Assembly: GCF_022539505.1 (NCBI RefSeq)
Contig: NC_061508.1
Location: 29,940,256 to 30,004,255, forward strand
Origin: Lolium rigidum
Lineage: Eukaryota > Streptophyta > Magnoliopsida > Poales > Poaceae
Length of the DNA: 64,000 nt
Direction of reading: 5' to 3'
Below, piece after piece: positions 33,055 to 45,160 of this stretch. Under the pieces are notes generated by a model. It was not told where the DNA came from. It ran no database searches and was given only the letters and a program-made list of their open reading frames with translations. Position numbers and translations under genes: made by a program. The stretch's first letter is position 1. Every line of letters starts with the position of its first letter.

Positions 33055-34838
33055 ACTCCCCCAAGCTTAGACCTCGCTTGTCCCCAAGCGAAACTGAGCT
33101 CGATAAACAAGACCACATGTTTATGGAGTGAAAAGTCGATAAATAAAATACGGACAAGAAGCATCATATTCATTCACACAAGACATTCTAGTAAACAACT
33201 TCCTCATATAACTCATCTTGAAATAGGTAAAGAGAAATCACAAGTAAAGGTGCATAAGAAATCATAGTTGGTGATGGCAAACTTTGTTCTTGGTCAGAGA
33301 ACTACTAACGAATTGTACTTTTAAGCAAAGCTTTCATATTAGATTTTATAACTGAGCCTTCATATTCAAGCATAACAATCTCTTCATAATCATTGATAAC
33401 TTCGAAGTCATATTCATTTAGATAAAATTGGTACTAAACAAGAAAGTATAAAAGACATGATTAACTGAATCATAGCATAAATGATTGGTTCACAACAACT
33501 CAATTGCTTGCTTGAGATAGAGAGAAATAGGTTTACTGACTCAACATAAAAGTAAAAGACAGGCCCTTCGCAGAGGGAAGCAGGGATTAAATCATGTGCT
33601 AGAGCTTTTCAAGTTTTGAAATCATATAAAGAGCATAAAAGTAAGATTTTGAGCGGTGTTTGTTGTTGTCAACGAATGGTAGCGGGCACTCTAACCCCCT
33701 TGCCAAACGAACCTTCCAAGAGCGGCTCCCATGAGGGACGGCATCTCTACCGAGCAAGGTAGATCATCCCCTTCTCTTTTGTTTACACATGTATTTTAGT
33801 TTTATTAAGGATGACACTCCCCCCAACCTTGGCTTTCTCAATCCATGGCTAACCGAATCCTCGGGTGCCTTCCAACATTCACATACCATGGAGGAGTGTC
33901 TATTGCAAAATTAAGTTGCTTACTGATAAATCGGAGCAAAACATGTGAAGAGAATTATTAATGAAAGTTATTAATTGGGGCTGGGAACCCCGTTGCCAGC
34001 TCTTATTGCAAAATTATTGGATAAGCGGATGTGCCACTAGTCCATTAGTGAAAGTCCGCCCAACAAGATTGAAAGATAAAACACCACATACTTCCTCATG
34101 AGCTATAAAACATTGACACAAATAAGGAGTTGTATAGTTTGAATTATTTAAAGGTAGCACATGAAGTATTTACTTGGAATGGCAGAAAATACCACGTAGT
34201 AGGTAGGTATGGTGGACACAAATGGCATAGGTTTGGTCTAAGGTTATGGATGTATGAGAAGCATTCCCTCTCGATACAGTGTCTTTGGCTAGCAAGGTTT
34301 GATAGCAAGCATAAAGGTTGAGGGAAACAAACAAATATACATATGATAGAAACAATCATGCATCTTTCCCATAAGCACAAGCAATTTTAACTTTAGAATA
34401 CTAAACTCATTAGCATAGAGATAATAGAGTAATATATCTAAGTGTACTTCTCTCTTTTATTTAAACATCAGGGTGTTGTTGCTATTGACCAATGTTAAGT
34501 TTGCCAAAACCAAATAGATTTACTTGATGCTCCCAAAGTGATATCAATACTCATGTCAAGAATAATCATATAATGGAGATTGCAAACTAAAATAAGGTGT
34601 GCAAAAAGTAAATGATAAGACTTCTCATTAATATTCCATAACGATAACTCACACCAACGGATACATAGATAACTAACTAAGAGAGATACTTCCACATTGC
34701 ATACTATTCTATATGATAACTTCCCTACTCATGATATGACACTACTTGATAGTAAAAGATAAAGGTAGTGATGATGTGATACCGCGGCACTCCCCCAAGC
34801 TTGGAACAAACCAAGGGGATGCCAATACCGATGATGAA
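33055..34838 (-). other. Element C 3' non-coding region
   Basis: Begins with the polypurine tract (actcccccaagcttag on plus). No supportable ORF. Shares order and words with the 3' region of element B (cccttcgcagagggaagcag at 33,567; aagagcggctcccatgag at 33,718). Confidence 0.65.
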
Positions 34839-35339
34839 TTACTCCTTCGGTGATGATGGTGAATCTTTGTTGTCATCAGACTTCCATGGAAGAGGCCCTC
34901 CATCAACAAAAGACATCTTGGTCTCCGGAAACCTGAAACTAGCAGCATGACTTATGCGCTTAAACCTGTTTTCATACTCATAGTTTTGATTATGAACATC
35001 ATAGAATTGAGCTTGGAGTTTGTTGGTGGTGTCGTGAAGTGAGAAGATATCGTCCCACAACTTTGCAGTCTCCCTCTTGTGTCCATCAATGAGTTCAGAC
35101 ACAATCTTGTGAAAGATGTCCACTTCACGCTCAACCATCTTCTTGTAGTTAAAGACCTCCTGTTCCAGTTTCTCCATCCTGTCTTCCAAGCTCCCTTCTC
35201 CTTTAGGACCCTAGACATCTTTGATCTGCAACTCTCCATCTACGAGCAGCAATTCTTTGGGGTGCATCTTTAGCTCGTTCATGTACGGGTTGACGACGTC
35301 CTCGAAGAAGCTGTCCTTCTGAGTTCCCGACGAAGACAT
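34839..35339 (-). pseudogene. Element C extra ORF, coiled-coil protein with one in-frame stop
   Basis: Starts at ATG 35,339 (MSSSGTQKDSFFEDVVNPYM) and runs 167 codons to a stop at 34,839, with a single in-frame TAG at 35,211-35,213. After the stop the frame continues with a heptad-rich segment (LEDRMEKLEQEVFNYKKMVE onward to about residue 120) that should form a coiled coil, then a Ser/Asp/Lys-rich tail. No membrane segment is seen. It sits between integrase and the 3' LTR, the place of env-like ORFs in Athila elements, but nothing shows an envelope function. A TATA box and an LTR-type GC hairpin lie just upstream, suggesting its own transcript. The TAG could be a CAG changed by cytosine deamination. 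Confidence 0.65.
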
Positions 35340-35433
35340 GGTGGATCTAGATCCGAAGCAGATCCTGGCAAAAAACAGCTCGAAACAAAACACGACGAGA
35401 AAACGATATACGGACCTCCAGGGGTCCGGGGGA

Positions 35434-35560
35434 TTATATAGCAAATATTTTTACAACATAAGGAAGGTTTCAGGCCGAAAACGAGTGGAAACGGGACGCC
35501 GAGGTGCCGTCACCATAGGTCGGCGCGGCCAGGGTGGGGCCCGCGCCGGCCTGTGGTGAC
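35434..35560 (-). promoter_or_regulatory. Internal promoter-like cassette: GC hairpin plus TATA box
   Basis: In the minus sense a hairpin with arms of about 22 bases (35,538-35,560 pairing with 35,509-35,530, core ggcgcgggcc and ggcgcggcc) is followed about 70 bases later by tatataatcc (TATA at 35,434-35,440). The ATG of the coiled-coil ORF comes 95 bases after that. The spacing imitates the hairpin-TATA layout of element A's LTR (10,642-10,729). I infer an internal promoter. Confidence 0.55.
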
Positions 35561-35682
35561 GGGCCCTCGTGCGTCTTTTCCACTCCGTTTCGATTCCGTA
35601 ATTTTTCATATTTTCTAAAAACAGCAGAAATAATGTTCGGAAAGGTAAACGCGGACTTTTTATTACCCGTACTGTTACCTAT

Positions 35683-38600
35683 TCAAAGTCGAGTTCGCTG
35701 ATCGTCAATTTGTCCTTTGATGAAAGCCTCCGGTGTTTCCACTTGAATAATATCAACATCAACATTATAAGAATCACCCGAGATATAATGCTTGAGTCTT
35801 TGTCCATTCACCACTTGTGTGGCATTGCCTTGGAGAGAGCTAATTTTAATTGCTCCCGAACGATACACCTCCTCAACAACATATGGTCCTTCCCACTTCG
35901 AGAGTAATTTCCCGCAAAGAATCCGAGACGAGACCGATACAATAGGACTTTATCCCCAATATTAAACTCTCTTTTGATAATCCTTCTATCATGCCATTTC
36001 TTAACTTTTTCTTTAAAGAGTTTAGCATTTCCATAAGCTTCACTTCTCCATTCATCTAGAGAACTTAATTGCAACAACCTCTTATTACCGGCTAATTTAG
36101 GATCTTTATTTAGTTCTCTAACAGCCCAATAAGCTTTGTGCTCTAGTTCTAGAGGTAAATGACAAGCTTTTCCATAAACCATTTTATAAGGTGACATTCC
36201 CATAGGATTTTTATAAGCAGTTCTATAAGCCCATAGTGCTTCTTTCAATTTGCTAGCCCAATTCTTTCTAGATTTATTAACAGTCTTACCTAAGATAGCT
36301 TTAATCTCTCTGTTTGATAATTCTACTTGACCACTAGTTTGAGGGTGATAAGCGGAAGCAATTCTATGATTAATACCATACTTAGCAAGAGTTTTTCTAA
36401 AACCTCCATGAATAAAATGAGAACCTCCATCAGTCATAATATATCTAGGTACTCCAAATCTGGGAAATATAACATCTACAAGCATTTTTATAGAGGTCTC
36501 ACCATCAGCACTTTTTGTAGGTATAGCTTCTACCCATTTAGTAACATAATCAACAGCGACAAGTATATGAGTGTTACCGTCTGAAGAAGGGAAAGGACCC
36601 ATGAAGTCGAATCCCCAACAATCGAATGGTTCAATAACAAGAGTATAATTCATAGGCATTTCATTGCGTCTGGAGATATTACCAACTCTTTGACATTCAT
36701 CACAAGATAAAATAAATTTCCTTGCATCTTTGAAGAGTGTTGGCCAATAAAAACCTGATTGTAGAACCTTTTGCGCGGTTCTATCTCCAGACGTGATGTC
36801 CTCCATAAACACTACCATGACATTTACTCAATATCTCCTGTTGTTCATATTCAGGAACACATCTCCGCATAATACCATCCACTCCTTCTTTATATAAGTG
36901 TGGGTCATCCCAAAAATAATGCCTTAAGTCATAAAAGAATTTCCTCCTTTGCTGAGCTGAAAAGGTTGGAGGCAAATACTTCGAAACAATAAAGTTAGCA
37001 TAATCCGCATACCAAGGGCTCTCTCGCGAGCTCACCTTTATTACAGCCAATTGTTCATTTGGAAAACTATCATTAACGGAACAGGATCATAAGCAATATT
37101 TTCCAATCTAGACAAATTATCAACAACAGGATTATCAGCACCTTTCCTATCTATAATATGTAAATCAAATTCTTGCAACGAAGTACCCATCTAATAAGCC
37201 TTGGCTTAGCATCTTTCTTTGTCATAAGGTATCTAATTGCAGCATGATCAGTATGAATTGTAACTTTCGAATCAACAATATAGGGTCTAAACTTGTCACA
37301 AGCAAAGACTACAGCTAACAATTCTTTTTCAGTTGTAGCATAATTTCTTTGAGCAGCATCAAGAGTCTTACTAGCATAATGAATAACATTTAATTTTTTA
37401 TCTACCCGCTGTCCAAGAACAGCGCCTACAGCAAAATCACTAGCATCACACATAATTTCAAAAGGCAAATTCCAATCAGGAGGTTCGACTACAGGAGCAG
37501 TTGTTAAGGCTTTCTTTAGAGTTTCAAAAGCTTCCTTACAATCATCATCAAAAACAAAAGGTACATCTTTTTGAAGAAGATTAGTAAGAGGTTTTGAAAT
37601 TTTAGAGAAATCTTTAATAAATCTCCTATAAAACCCAAGCATGACCAAGAACACTACGAATACCTTTAACATCCCTCGGATAGGGCATCTTCTCAATTGC
37701 TTCAACTTTAGCTCTATCAACTTCAATACCTCTCTCGGAAATTTTATGTCCCAATACAATTCCTTCATTAACCATAAAGTGGCATTTCTCCCAATTAAGA
37801 ACAAGGTTAGTTTCTTCACATCTCTCGCAAAACTTTATCGAGGTTTCGCAAGCAATTATCAAAAGAATTTCCATAGACAGAAAAATCATCCATGAACACC
37901 TCTACAATACTTTCGCAAAAACCATGAAAAATAGCAGACATGCATCTTTGAAAAGTAGCAGGAGCATTACATAAACCAAAAGGCATACGCCTATAAGCAT
38001 AAGTTCCATAAGGACAAGTGAACGTGGTTTTCTCTTGATCTTTAGCTTTAACAGCAATTTGTGAAAACCTGAATAACCATCAAGAAAGCAAAAATGAGTA
38101 TTTTTAGATAACCTTTCTAGCATTTGATCAATAAAGGGTAAAGGGTAATGATCTTTCTTAGTAACTTTATTAACTTTTCGAAAATCAATGCACATTCTAT
38201 ACCCTACAACTATTCTTTGAGGAATAAGCTCATCATTATCATTAGGCACAACAGTCATTCCTCCTTTCTTAGGAACGCAATGCACAGGACTAACCCATCT
38301 ACTATCAGCAATAGGACATATAATACCAGCTTCAAGAAGTTTTAATACCTCGTTCCTTACCACCTCTTTCATCTTCGGAATTAGACGACGTTGATGTTCA
38401 ACAACAGGCTTCGCATCTTCTTCCATATTAATAGCATGTTGGCAAATAGAAGGAGAAATCCCTTTCAAATCATCAAGAGTATAGCCAATAGCTCCTCGGT
38501 GTTTCTTCAATATTTCCAATAACCTTTCTTCCTCAATCTCTGAAAGCTTAGAACTAATAATAACAGGATATATTTTCTTATCATCAATATGAGCATATTT

Positions 38601-40390
38601 AAGATTATCAAGTAAAGGCTTTAAATCAAAAACAGGATCTTCCTTTGGTGGCGGTGTTGTACCCAAATCTTCCACCGGTAAATCATGCTTGAGAATAGGT
38701 TGGCGAAGAAAAATTTCCTCAAGCTCATCTCTTTCTTTCCTAAAAGCTTCACTTTCACTATTCTCCAAATGTTGCTGCAAAGGATTATTAGGAACAAGAA
38801 CAATAGATGCACACTCGCTCCATTTTAAAATCATTACTAGGCAAGTCAGCTTTATAAGGAGTTTTGGTAAATTTGGAAAAGTTAAATTCATAAGGTTCAC
38901 CAACAAATCTAGTCAAAATTTTCTCTTTCTTACAATCTATAATAGCTCCACAAGTATTTAGAAAAGGTCTACCAAAAATGATAGGACAATGATCACTAGC
39001 AGCAGAACCAAGTACCAAAAAGTCAGCAGGATATTTAATCTTACCACATAGAACTTCCACATCTCGAACAATACCAATTGGAGAAATAGTTTCTCTATTA
39101 GCCGGATGAATAACCACATCAATATCTTCAAGTTCACAAGAACCAATTTCGTGCATAATCTCCGTGTAAAGCTCATAAGGTATAGCACTAACACTTGCAC
39201 CAATATCACATAAACCATAATAGCAATGATCACCAATTCTAACGGATAGCATAGGAACACTAACTTGTTTGGGTTTATTAGGATGTGAAACAATATTAGA
39301 AGCATCTTCACAGAAAATAATATGACCATCCTCCACATTTTCAGTCACAAGATCTTTAACTATTGCAACAACGAGGTTCAATTTTAATTTGTTCTTCGGG
39401 TTCTTTAGGTTTCTTTTCACTTTTATTAACCGCACTAGATATGACAGAGTACTCCTTCATTTTAGCAGGGAAAGGAGTTTTTTCAATATAAGCTTCAGGA
39501 ATAACATTATCAACAGTTTCAATCACTACACATTTGTTTACAGATGAATCAACTTTATCTTTATATGGTTCATGATACTTATCAAAATTCTTCTTAGGCA
39601 ATTCATAATGAGAGGCAAAAGCTTTATAAAGATTTGCAACAACTTGGGAATCAAGACCATATGTAGCACTCATATTACGAAATTTATCAGTATCCATAAA
39701 AGCTTCAACGCATTTATAATCATAAATTATACCTGATTCTCTATCTTTGTCGTTCTCCCATCCTTCAGTATTTTCTTGGATCCGATCAAGAAGGTCCCTT
39801 TTAAACTCTTCTTTGTTGCGTGTAAATGATCCAGAACAAGAAGTATCCAAGCAAGGTCTTGTCTTGAAAAGAAAGTCTTGCATAGAAATTATCAATAATA
39901 ACATTACCAGGAAGCTCATGAATGGGGCATTTGAGCATTAAAGACTTCAATCTCCCCAAGCTTGGGCAATACTCTCTCCATCATGAGGCCAGAAATTATA
40001 TATGCGGTTCCGATCTTTGTGAATTTCACTTGGAGGATAAAATTTGGAATAAAATAAAGGCACAATGTCCTCCCAATCAATAGAATCACCATTCTTCAGC
40101 AATTTATACCAGTGCGCCGCTTTACCAGACAACGATATAGTGAATAGTTTCTTTCTAACTTCATTCATAGAAATACCTGCACATTTGAATAACCCGCATA
40201 ATTCATGCAAAAACAATAAATGATCACCAGGATGGACAGTTCCATCCCCTTCATAGCGGTTATCCATAACACGTTCAATAATTTTCATAGGTATTTTATA
40301 TGGTACTACTTCCTCACCTGGCGCTTCATCCACTACCGTTGCAGTAGTAGTAGATTTCCCAAATAGAAATTGAAGAGAAGATCTCTCCAT
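35683..40390 (-). pseudogene. Element C gag-pol polyprotein, multiply frameshifted
   Basis: Starts near 40,390 (MERSSLQFLFGKS). Gag occupies 39,356-40,390 (GKAAHWYKLLKNGDSIDWED). Retropepsin lies at 38,788-39,435 (CDIGASVSAIPYELY; IIFGRPFLNTCGAIIDC). Reverse transcriptase lies at 37,626-38,906 (YRMCIDFRKVNKVTKKDHYP; FMDD catalytic box near 37,885). RNase H lies at 37,151-37,819 ([12 protein letters not shown]). Integrase lies at 35,808-37,050 with an HHCC finger (CDECQRVG) and a DDE core ([30 protein letters not shown]). The C-terminal tail ends at 35,683. About ten frame breaks (near 39,930, 39,370, 38,810, 38,060, 37,845, 37,640, 37,175, 37,085, 36,795 and 35,900) cut it. Many fall on CAG/CTG words. 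It is unusable as read. Confidence 0.9.
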
Positions 40391-40476
40391 AATGACTTAT
40401 AGCAGCAGGCAGAAATAAAATCAGCACAAACAGTAAAGGTTTTCCTTACCAATTCCACTTACCAATAGCGCTTCAC

Positions 40477-40494
40477 TCCCCGGCAACGGCGCCA
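40477..40494 (-). other. Primer binding site, tRNA-Asp (element C)
   Basis: tccccggcaacggcgcca on plus, 11 bases inside the 5' LTR, identical to that of element B. Confidence 0.9.
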
Positions 40495-40505
40495 GAAAAT
40501 AGTCT

Positions 40506-42019
40506 TGATGACCCACAAGTATAGGGGGTGTATCGTAGTACTTTCGATAAATAAGAGTGTCGAACCCAACGAGGAGCAGAAGGTGTTGACAAGCGAGTTT
40601 CGATGAAGGATTCATCGTAAATGCTCACAGACAAGTATTCGAGGGATTTTGATATTGCAGATAAATAAAGTACAAGTAAATAAAATGCGAGAGAAATAAT
40701 TGCAGCGAGTGGCCCAATCCTTTTTAGCACAAAGGACAAGCCGGTTTGTTTACTTATAATGACCAAACGTTCTTGAGGACACACGGGGATTTTAGTCTAG
40801 TACTTTCGCTTCATGTGGCTTAATAATCTTCATTGTTTTGATAAGTGTTGTGTGGGTGAACCTATGCTAATGCACCGCCCTTCCTAGGACTAATACATAC
40901 TTGTGATTATACCCCTTGCAAGCATCCGCAACTACAAGAAAGTAATTAAAATAAATCTAACCACAGCCTTAAACTCTGAGATCCTGCGATCCCTCCTGCA
41001 TCGATATACTAACGGGGTTTAGGTTTCGTCACTCCGGCAACCCCGCAATTAGCAACCGAATACAAGATGCACTCCCCTAGGCCCATAAATGGTGAAGTGT
41101 CGTGTAGTCGACGTTCACACGACACCACTAGAAGAATGACACCACAACTTAAATATCATAACATTGAATATTACTCAACCATAATTCACTACTAGCATTT
41201 AGACTTCACCCATGTCCTCAAGAACTAAACGAACTACTCACGAGACATCATATGGAATACAATCAGAGGTGATATGATGATGAATAACAATCTGAACATA
41301 AACCTTGGTTCAATGGTTTCACTCAATAGCATCTACAACAAGTATAGATTAACACCGGGAGAGTTTCCCCTATCAAACAATCAAGATTTAACCCGAATTG
41401 CTACAGTGGTGACGAGGTGCAGCGGTGGTGATGGCGGTGTAGATGGTGGAGATGATGATGATGATGATGGAGATGATGTCCCGCTCGATGACGATGGCGA
41501 TGGCGTCGATTTCCCCCTCCGGGAGGGAATTTCCCCGGCGGATTCCTGCCCGCCGGAGAGCTCTTTTCTCTCGGTGTTCTCCGCCCCGCAGAGGCGGCTG
41601 TAACCCTTCGTGAGGTCCTCTCTGTGGCTTAGGTTTTCGGGACGAAGGAGTACGCGAAGAAAAGGAGGCGAAAGGGGCTGTGGGGCCCCCAGACCACAGG
41701 GTGGCGCGGCCAGGCCATGGGCCGCGCCGCCCTAGGGTCTGGGCCCACAGTGGCTCCTCTCTGCTCCCCCTTCTGGCTCCCTCCGTCATCTGGAAAAATA
41801 GGAATTTACGTGAAATTCCCTTCCACAGTTGATCTTCCGAAATATTGCGTTCTGACGGTGCTTTTTCCAGCAGAATCCTGGCTCCGGTGCTTGATCCTCC
41901 CATGATGATGAAACATGCAAAATAGATGAAATAACATAAGTATTGTGTCCCAATATGAAATATATCAATGAATAACAACAAATTATGATACAAAATAGTG
42001 ATGCAAATTGGACGTATCA
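40506..42019 (-). repeat. Element C 5' LTR
   Basis: 1,514 bp, partner of 31,538-33,054. GC hairpin at about 41,697-41,732. No obvious TATA box was found downstream of the hairpin in this LTR, unlike element A. Confidence 0.9.
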
Positions 42020-42304
42020 CTGGTCATCATTATCTTCTTCTTCATCGCCGTCTTCCATCATAACCCCTTCTTCTCCGTGCTTGGTCCAAACATTATAGCT
42101 GGACATGAATCCAAACCGAAGCAGGTGGATCTTAATGTCTCTTGAGCAAGAGTAATCCTTCTCGTTCTTACATTTTAGACATGGACAGCACATAAAACCT
42201 TGCTTCGACTTGTTGGCCTCGGCCACAAGCGAGGAAAGAATTCACGCCCTCTCGAAAGCGGGGGCACATCGGTTACCGTACATCCATGGATGACTCATCT
42301 GCAT
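42020..42304 (-). pseudogene. CACTA transposase relic, N-terminal part
   Basis: Reads from an ATG at 42,304 (MQMSHPWMYGNRCAPAFERA), breaks frame near 42,240, then continues with the transposase-associated domain: a Cys-rich CCPCLKCKNEKDYS zinc motif, DIKIHLLRFGF and YNVWTKHGEEG, then an acidic run. The insertion of element C at 42,019 separates it from 31,537. The PWMYG motif and Cys cluster are standard for the N-terminus of plant CACTA transposases. Confidence 0.75.
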
Positions 42305-42589
42305 CATAAGTACAATTATATATGTATCAGATGCAATCACCTTTCTAAAATTAGTATTGTACGGACTATGTATATATATACGAGAAAATAGTTGCTAACC
42401 TTTTAGGATCAAAAAGAGGAGAAATCTTATCAAATAAAATCAAGTGGCATCCCTCTTACAAGCATTCCATCAAACACCTCTTGTGCACATGTAGAAAAAA
42501 TGAGCTAGCATACACCTCCACCTTCACCACCAAGGAAAAAATGAGGTGGAGGGGGGGGGGGGCTGGCTGCGTGTCTATATATAGCCATG
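42305..42589 (-). other. CACTA leader region
   Basis: Lies between the transposase start and the subterminal repeats. Includes a G-run (42,552-42,562) and AT-rich sequence with catatata words. No ORF. It probably holds the transposase promoter and a leader intron. Confidence 0.4.
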
Positions 42590-42821
42590 ACCCTTTGGTC
42601 GCGGGCCGTATTACGACCCGCGACAAAAGGGGTGCCGACAGAAAGCCCCAGCACTCAGACACCTTTTGTCGCGGGTCGAGATACGGCCCGCGACAAAAGG
42701 GCGCAACAAAAGGCCCTGCCCGCTCCACATGGTTTCTGGGCGACGTGGCCAGGCCATTTGTCGCGGGTGCAGGCGCGCCCGCGACAAAAGGCTCCCACGA
42801 AAGCCCTGTTTTCCACTAGTG
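42590..42821 (-). mobile_element. CACTA element 5' terminus with subterminal repeats
   Basis: On the minus strand the element begins cactagtggaaaacagggct at 42,821. It continues into four alternating repeats of gtcgcgggtcgagatacggc or its inverse (42,598-42,790). The transposase relic starts 500 bases further in, in the same direction, so this is its 5' end. The 3-bp flank is gtt. The other terminus is not found. It was probably lost where element A meets the AP2 relic, or it lies beyond the window. Confidence 0.8.
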
Positions 42822-44344
42822 GTTCGAGGCTGTGTCACTAGCCAGCTCCATTGACCTCGCTAATACCATCGCCAGATTAACTATCATGTACGTCGCGACT
42901 GTAACTGAACCGCTATGAAGGGATGAAGGAATCACTAGCGACTGGCGGTGTGGGCAATCAACAGAACCACGTTGACATGTGAAAGGGACATGTGGGGGTG
43001 CACTGGCATGTGGCGCAATGGGCAGCACATGGGTTTTATAGAACGGTGGCGATGGCTCGGGCCTAGGAATGGAGAAAGAGCGGACCTAAGTGCAGCGTTA
43101 GGAATAGGACTAGAAGGACCTAGCGCGCTCTGCTGCGCCATGTTTCTTTATCATCGCGAAGTATATGCATCTGTTGAGTTAAATTGGTGCTAGTTCTGCG
43201 TTTCACTTTTCTAATGGGGGCATCACCATTTTTCCCCTTGGGCTGCATCACTGCCATGACTTTTAGTGCACCGGGGCTTACTCAACCTAATTTAATGAAT
43301 AGTCTTATACGCATCAAGCAAAATATATATAGTGATCAATTTAATTTAATACTGTCCTCTAACTTAGCTTACAATTTCTCCTTTTAGCAAGGAGAAAGTG
43401 TCACATAGAATTATATAGAGCAAACAATAGTAGGTCAGCTAGAATGATATATGCTCATAGACATGATATTACGCGAAACAAAGGAACAACAAGGAAAGAG
43501 TTTTAAAAATTACTGCAGTTACACAAGATTTTTTGTCCACCCTCTTTCAGACCTTCAGCCGGCAGAGCAGCCATTTAAAATGTGTTAATGAAATGCTTTG
43601 TTTGCCATGTACACAACACACATTCAGCTGCAAGGCATCAAAAGCTAGGGCATCAACCTTGAAGCAGGATCTACAATCCATCCTCTATCATCTCTAATGC
43701 TCACACCAAAGCCTACCGATTTGATAACAGGATCATCCGAACCATCAACTCAGGAATATGCCACCTCCACAACTTGGCCCTCACCCAGCCAACCTTCCGA
43801 ATCTTCAGAATTTGCATAGGAAGACTGAAGAGAATCCACATAATGCACTAAATTTCGTGTCAGCACTTGCTTCTACGCTCTTCTGCTGCCTAGTGATTAG
43901 AGCAGCCATTTATATGATCTTTTACCGCTCTTGTCTGGTTAATTAAGTGCAAGGGCCTAAAGTAGCAACAATAGGTATAATTAAACTAACAGAAAAGTGA
44001 ACAAATCAAATATGGCAGTAGAAAATCCCATGGTACACATAGATGGGAACCAACGATGGTTTACTTCATAAGATTTAAACAAACATAAGGTATTATATTA
44101 TTTCATAGACCACTATCAATGTTTTGGCAAAAAAACAAAGTGCAAGAACGCCAATAGTGTTATCAGGAAACCTTTCATTAAGAAAAACACAATAAGTAAA
44201 TTCAAGAGTTTAAAAATCCTGGATCAGATTGCATGCCCATCTTAGCGGAGAATACTCAACTCCCTGAAAAAACAAGCAACCATAGTTTCATGAATTAATT
44301 CCAAATCTAGGACACAAGGTTCCAAATCTAAAATTAAAAAAATA
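42822..44344. other. Intergenic flank, nothing recognised
   Basis: Low-complexity-free, moderately AT-rich sequence outside the CACTA end. Short open frames (for example 43,758-43,946) lack recognisable domains. It may be ordinary intergenic DNA or old TE debris. Confidence 0.4.
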
Positions 44345-44465
44345 CTCCCTCAGATTCATATTACTTGACTCCAATTTACCTAGATTTATATGTATCTAGT
44401 TAAGTTTTTAGACTACATGCATACGTATCTACAAAGTGAAGTCAATTAATTTGAATGAGAGGGAG
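44345..44465. mobile_element. Stowaway MITE, 121 bp
   Basis: Begins ctccctcagattcatattac and ends with the inverse (aatttgaatgagagggag), flanked by TA on both sides (44,343-44,344 and 44,466-44,467). Terminal ctccctc and TA target duplications define Stowaway elements (Tc1/mariner relatives) of grasses. Confidence 0.9.
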
Positions 44466-44543
44466 TAGATATAAGTTCATACATCAAATGCAGCAAAGTA
44501 AAAGTTCAAATAAGAATCTAGTACTTGGTCATCGGAACATTTA

Positions 44544-45160
44544 TAGGGATAAAATTAGAAGAAAAGAAAGCTATGTTAAAGATCTGCATAACACCAACCT
44601 TCACAACAGCAAGGACCCATCTTGCCGAATTCACCAGACTTGGGATGCACATTTGTAGAAATCTTACTTCCTAATACACACACTGAATATACAGCTAGCA
44701 AATCGAACAATTCGGCCAACATAACACCTAAGAACTCAAATCCATCTTCCAAATTATAAATAAAACAAGCAATTCAACTCACCTCCTAATACACTTCTGA
44801 ATAAGAATAAGTGGATATTCATGGGATTCACACAATGGCGAAGATCACATAGAAGGAACAAGATCGGTGGGCTCCTGTACATCTGTCTGATACAAAACCA
44901 ACTACTCTGGTGAATGCGTTTGCAGTGAAGTTGTGGTCGGAAAGGGCAAAATAGTTCTAATATTTTACACAAAACATGAGTGATATCAACTTGCTATCTT
45001 ATGTAATATATTTATGCACTTACAGTTATGTTAGTATAAAGATCAGGTAACACTGTAGGAGCACAAAACATCTTGACTACTAACTATATCCAAGTCTGAA
45101 GCTTGAGGTTCAGTACATAATTGAGTCAATTTACCATATAGTGGAAGCAATGGAGCATAG
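44544..45160. repeat. 617-bp direct repeat, left copy
   Basis: Nearly identical to 57,022-57,638 in the same orientation. Starts tagggataaaattagaaga and ends ggaagcaatggagcata. The left copy continues directly from unique DNA on its left and is cut on its right by the inverted arm. The right copy has the opposite arrangement. No gene is recognised. Confidence 0.9.

Larger units (their letters stand above)
31538..42019 (-). mobile_element. Element C: gypsy LTR retrotransposon with full gag-pol and extra ORF
   Basis: LTRs of 1.52 and 1.51 kb, perfect ctggt target duplications (31,533-31,537 and 42,020-42,024), tRNA-Asp primer site (40,477-40,494) and polypurine tract (33,055-33,070). Gene order in the minus sense is Gag, protease, reverse transcriptase, RNase H, integrase, then a coiled-coil ORF. 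This is the non-chromovirus (Athila/Tat-like) layout. It inserted into the CACTA transposase. Elements A and B share its 3' non-coding blocks, and C is the only one that could have supplied enzymes. Confidence 0.93.

Noticed and set aside
5047..42821. One giant CACTA element spanning the Ulp1-like gene and the transposase
   Set aside because: Possible, since both genes point the same way, but the subterminal repeats at 9,930-10,050 and the lack of a second terminus fit two elements equally well. I left it undecided.
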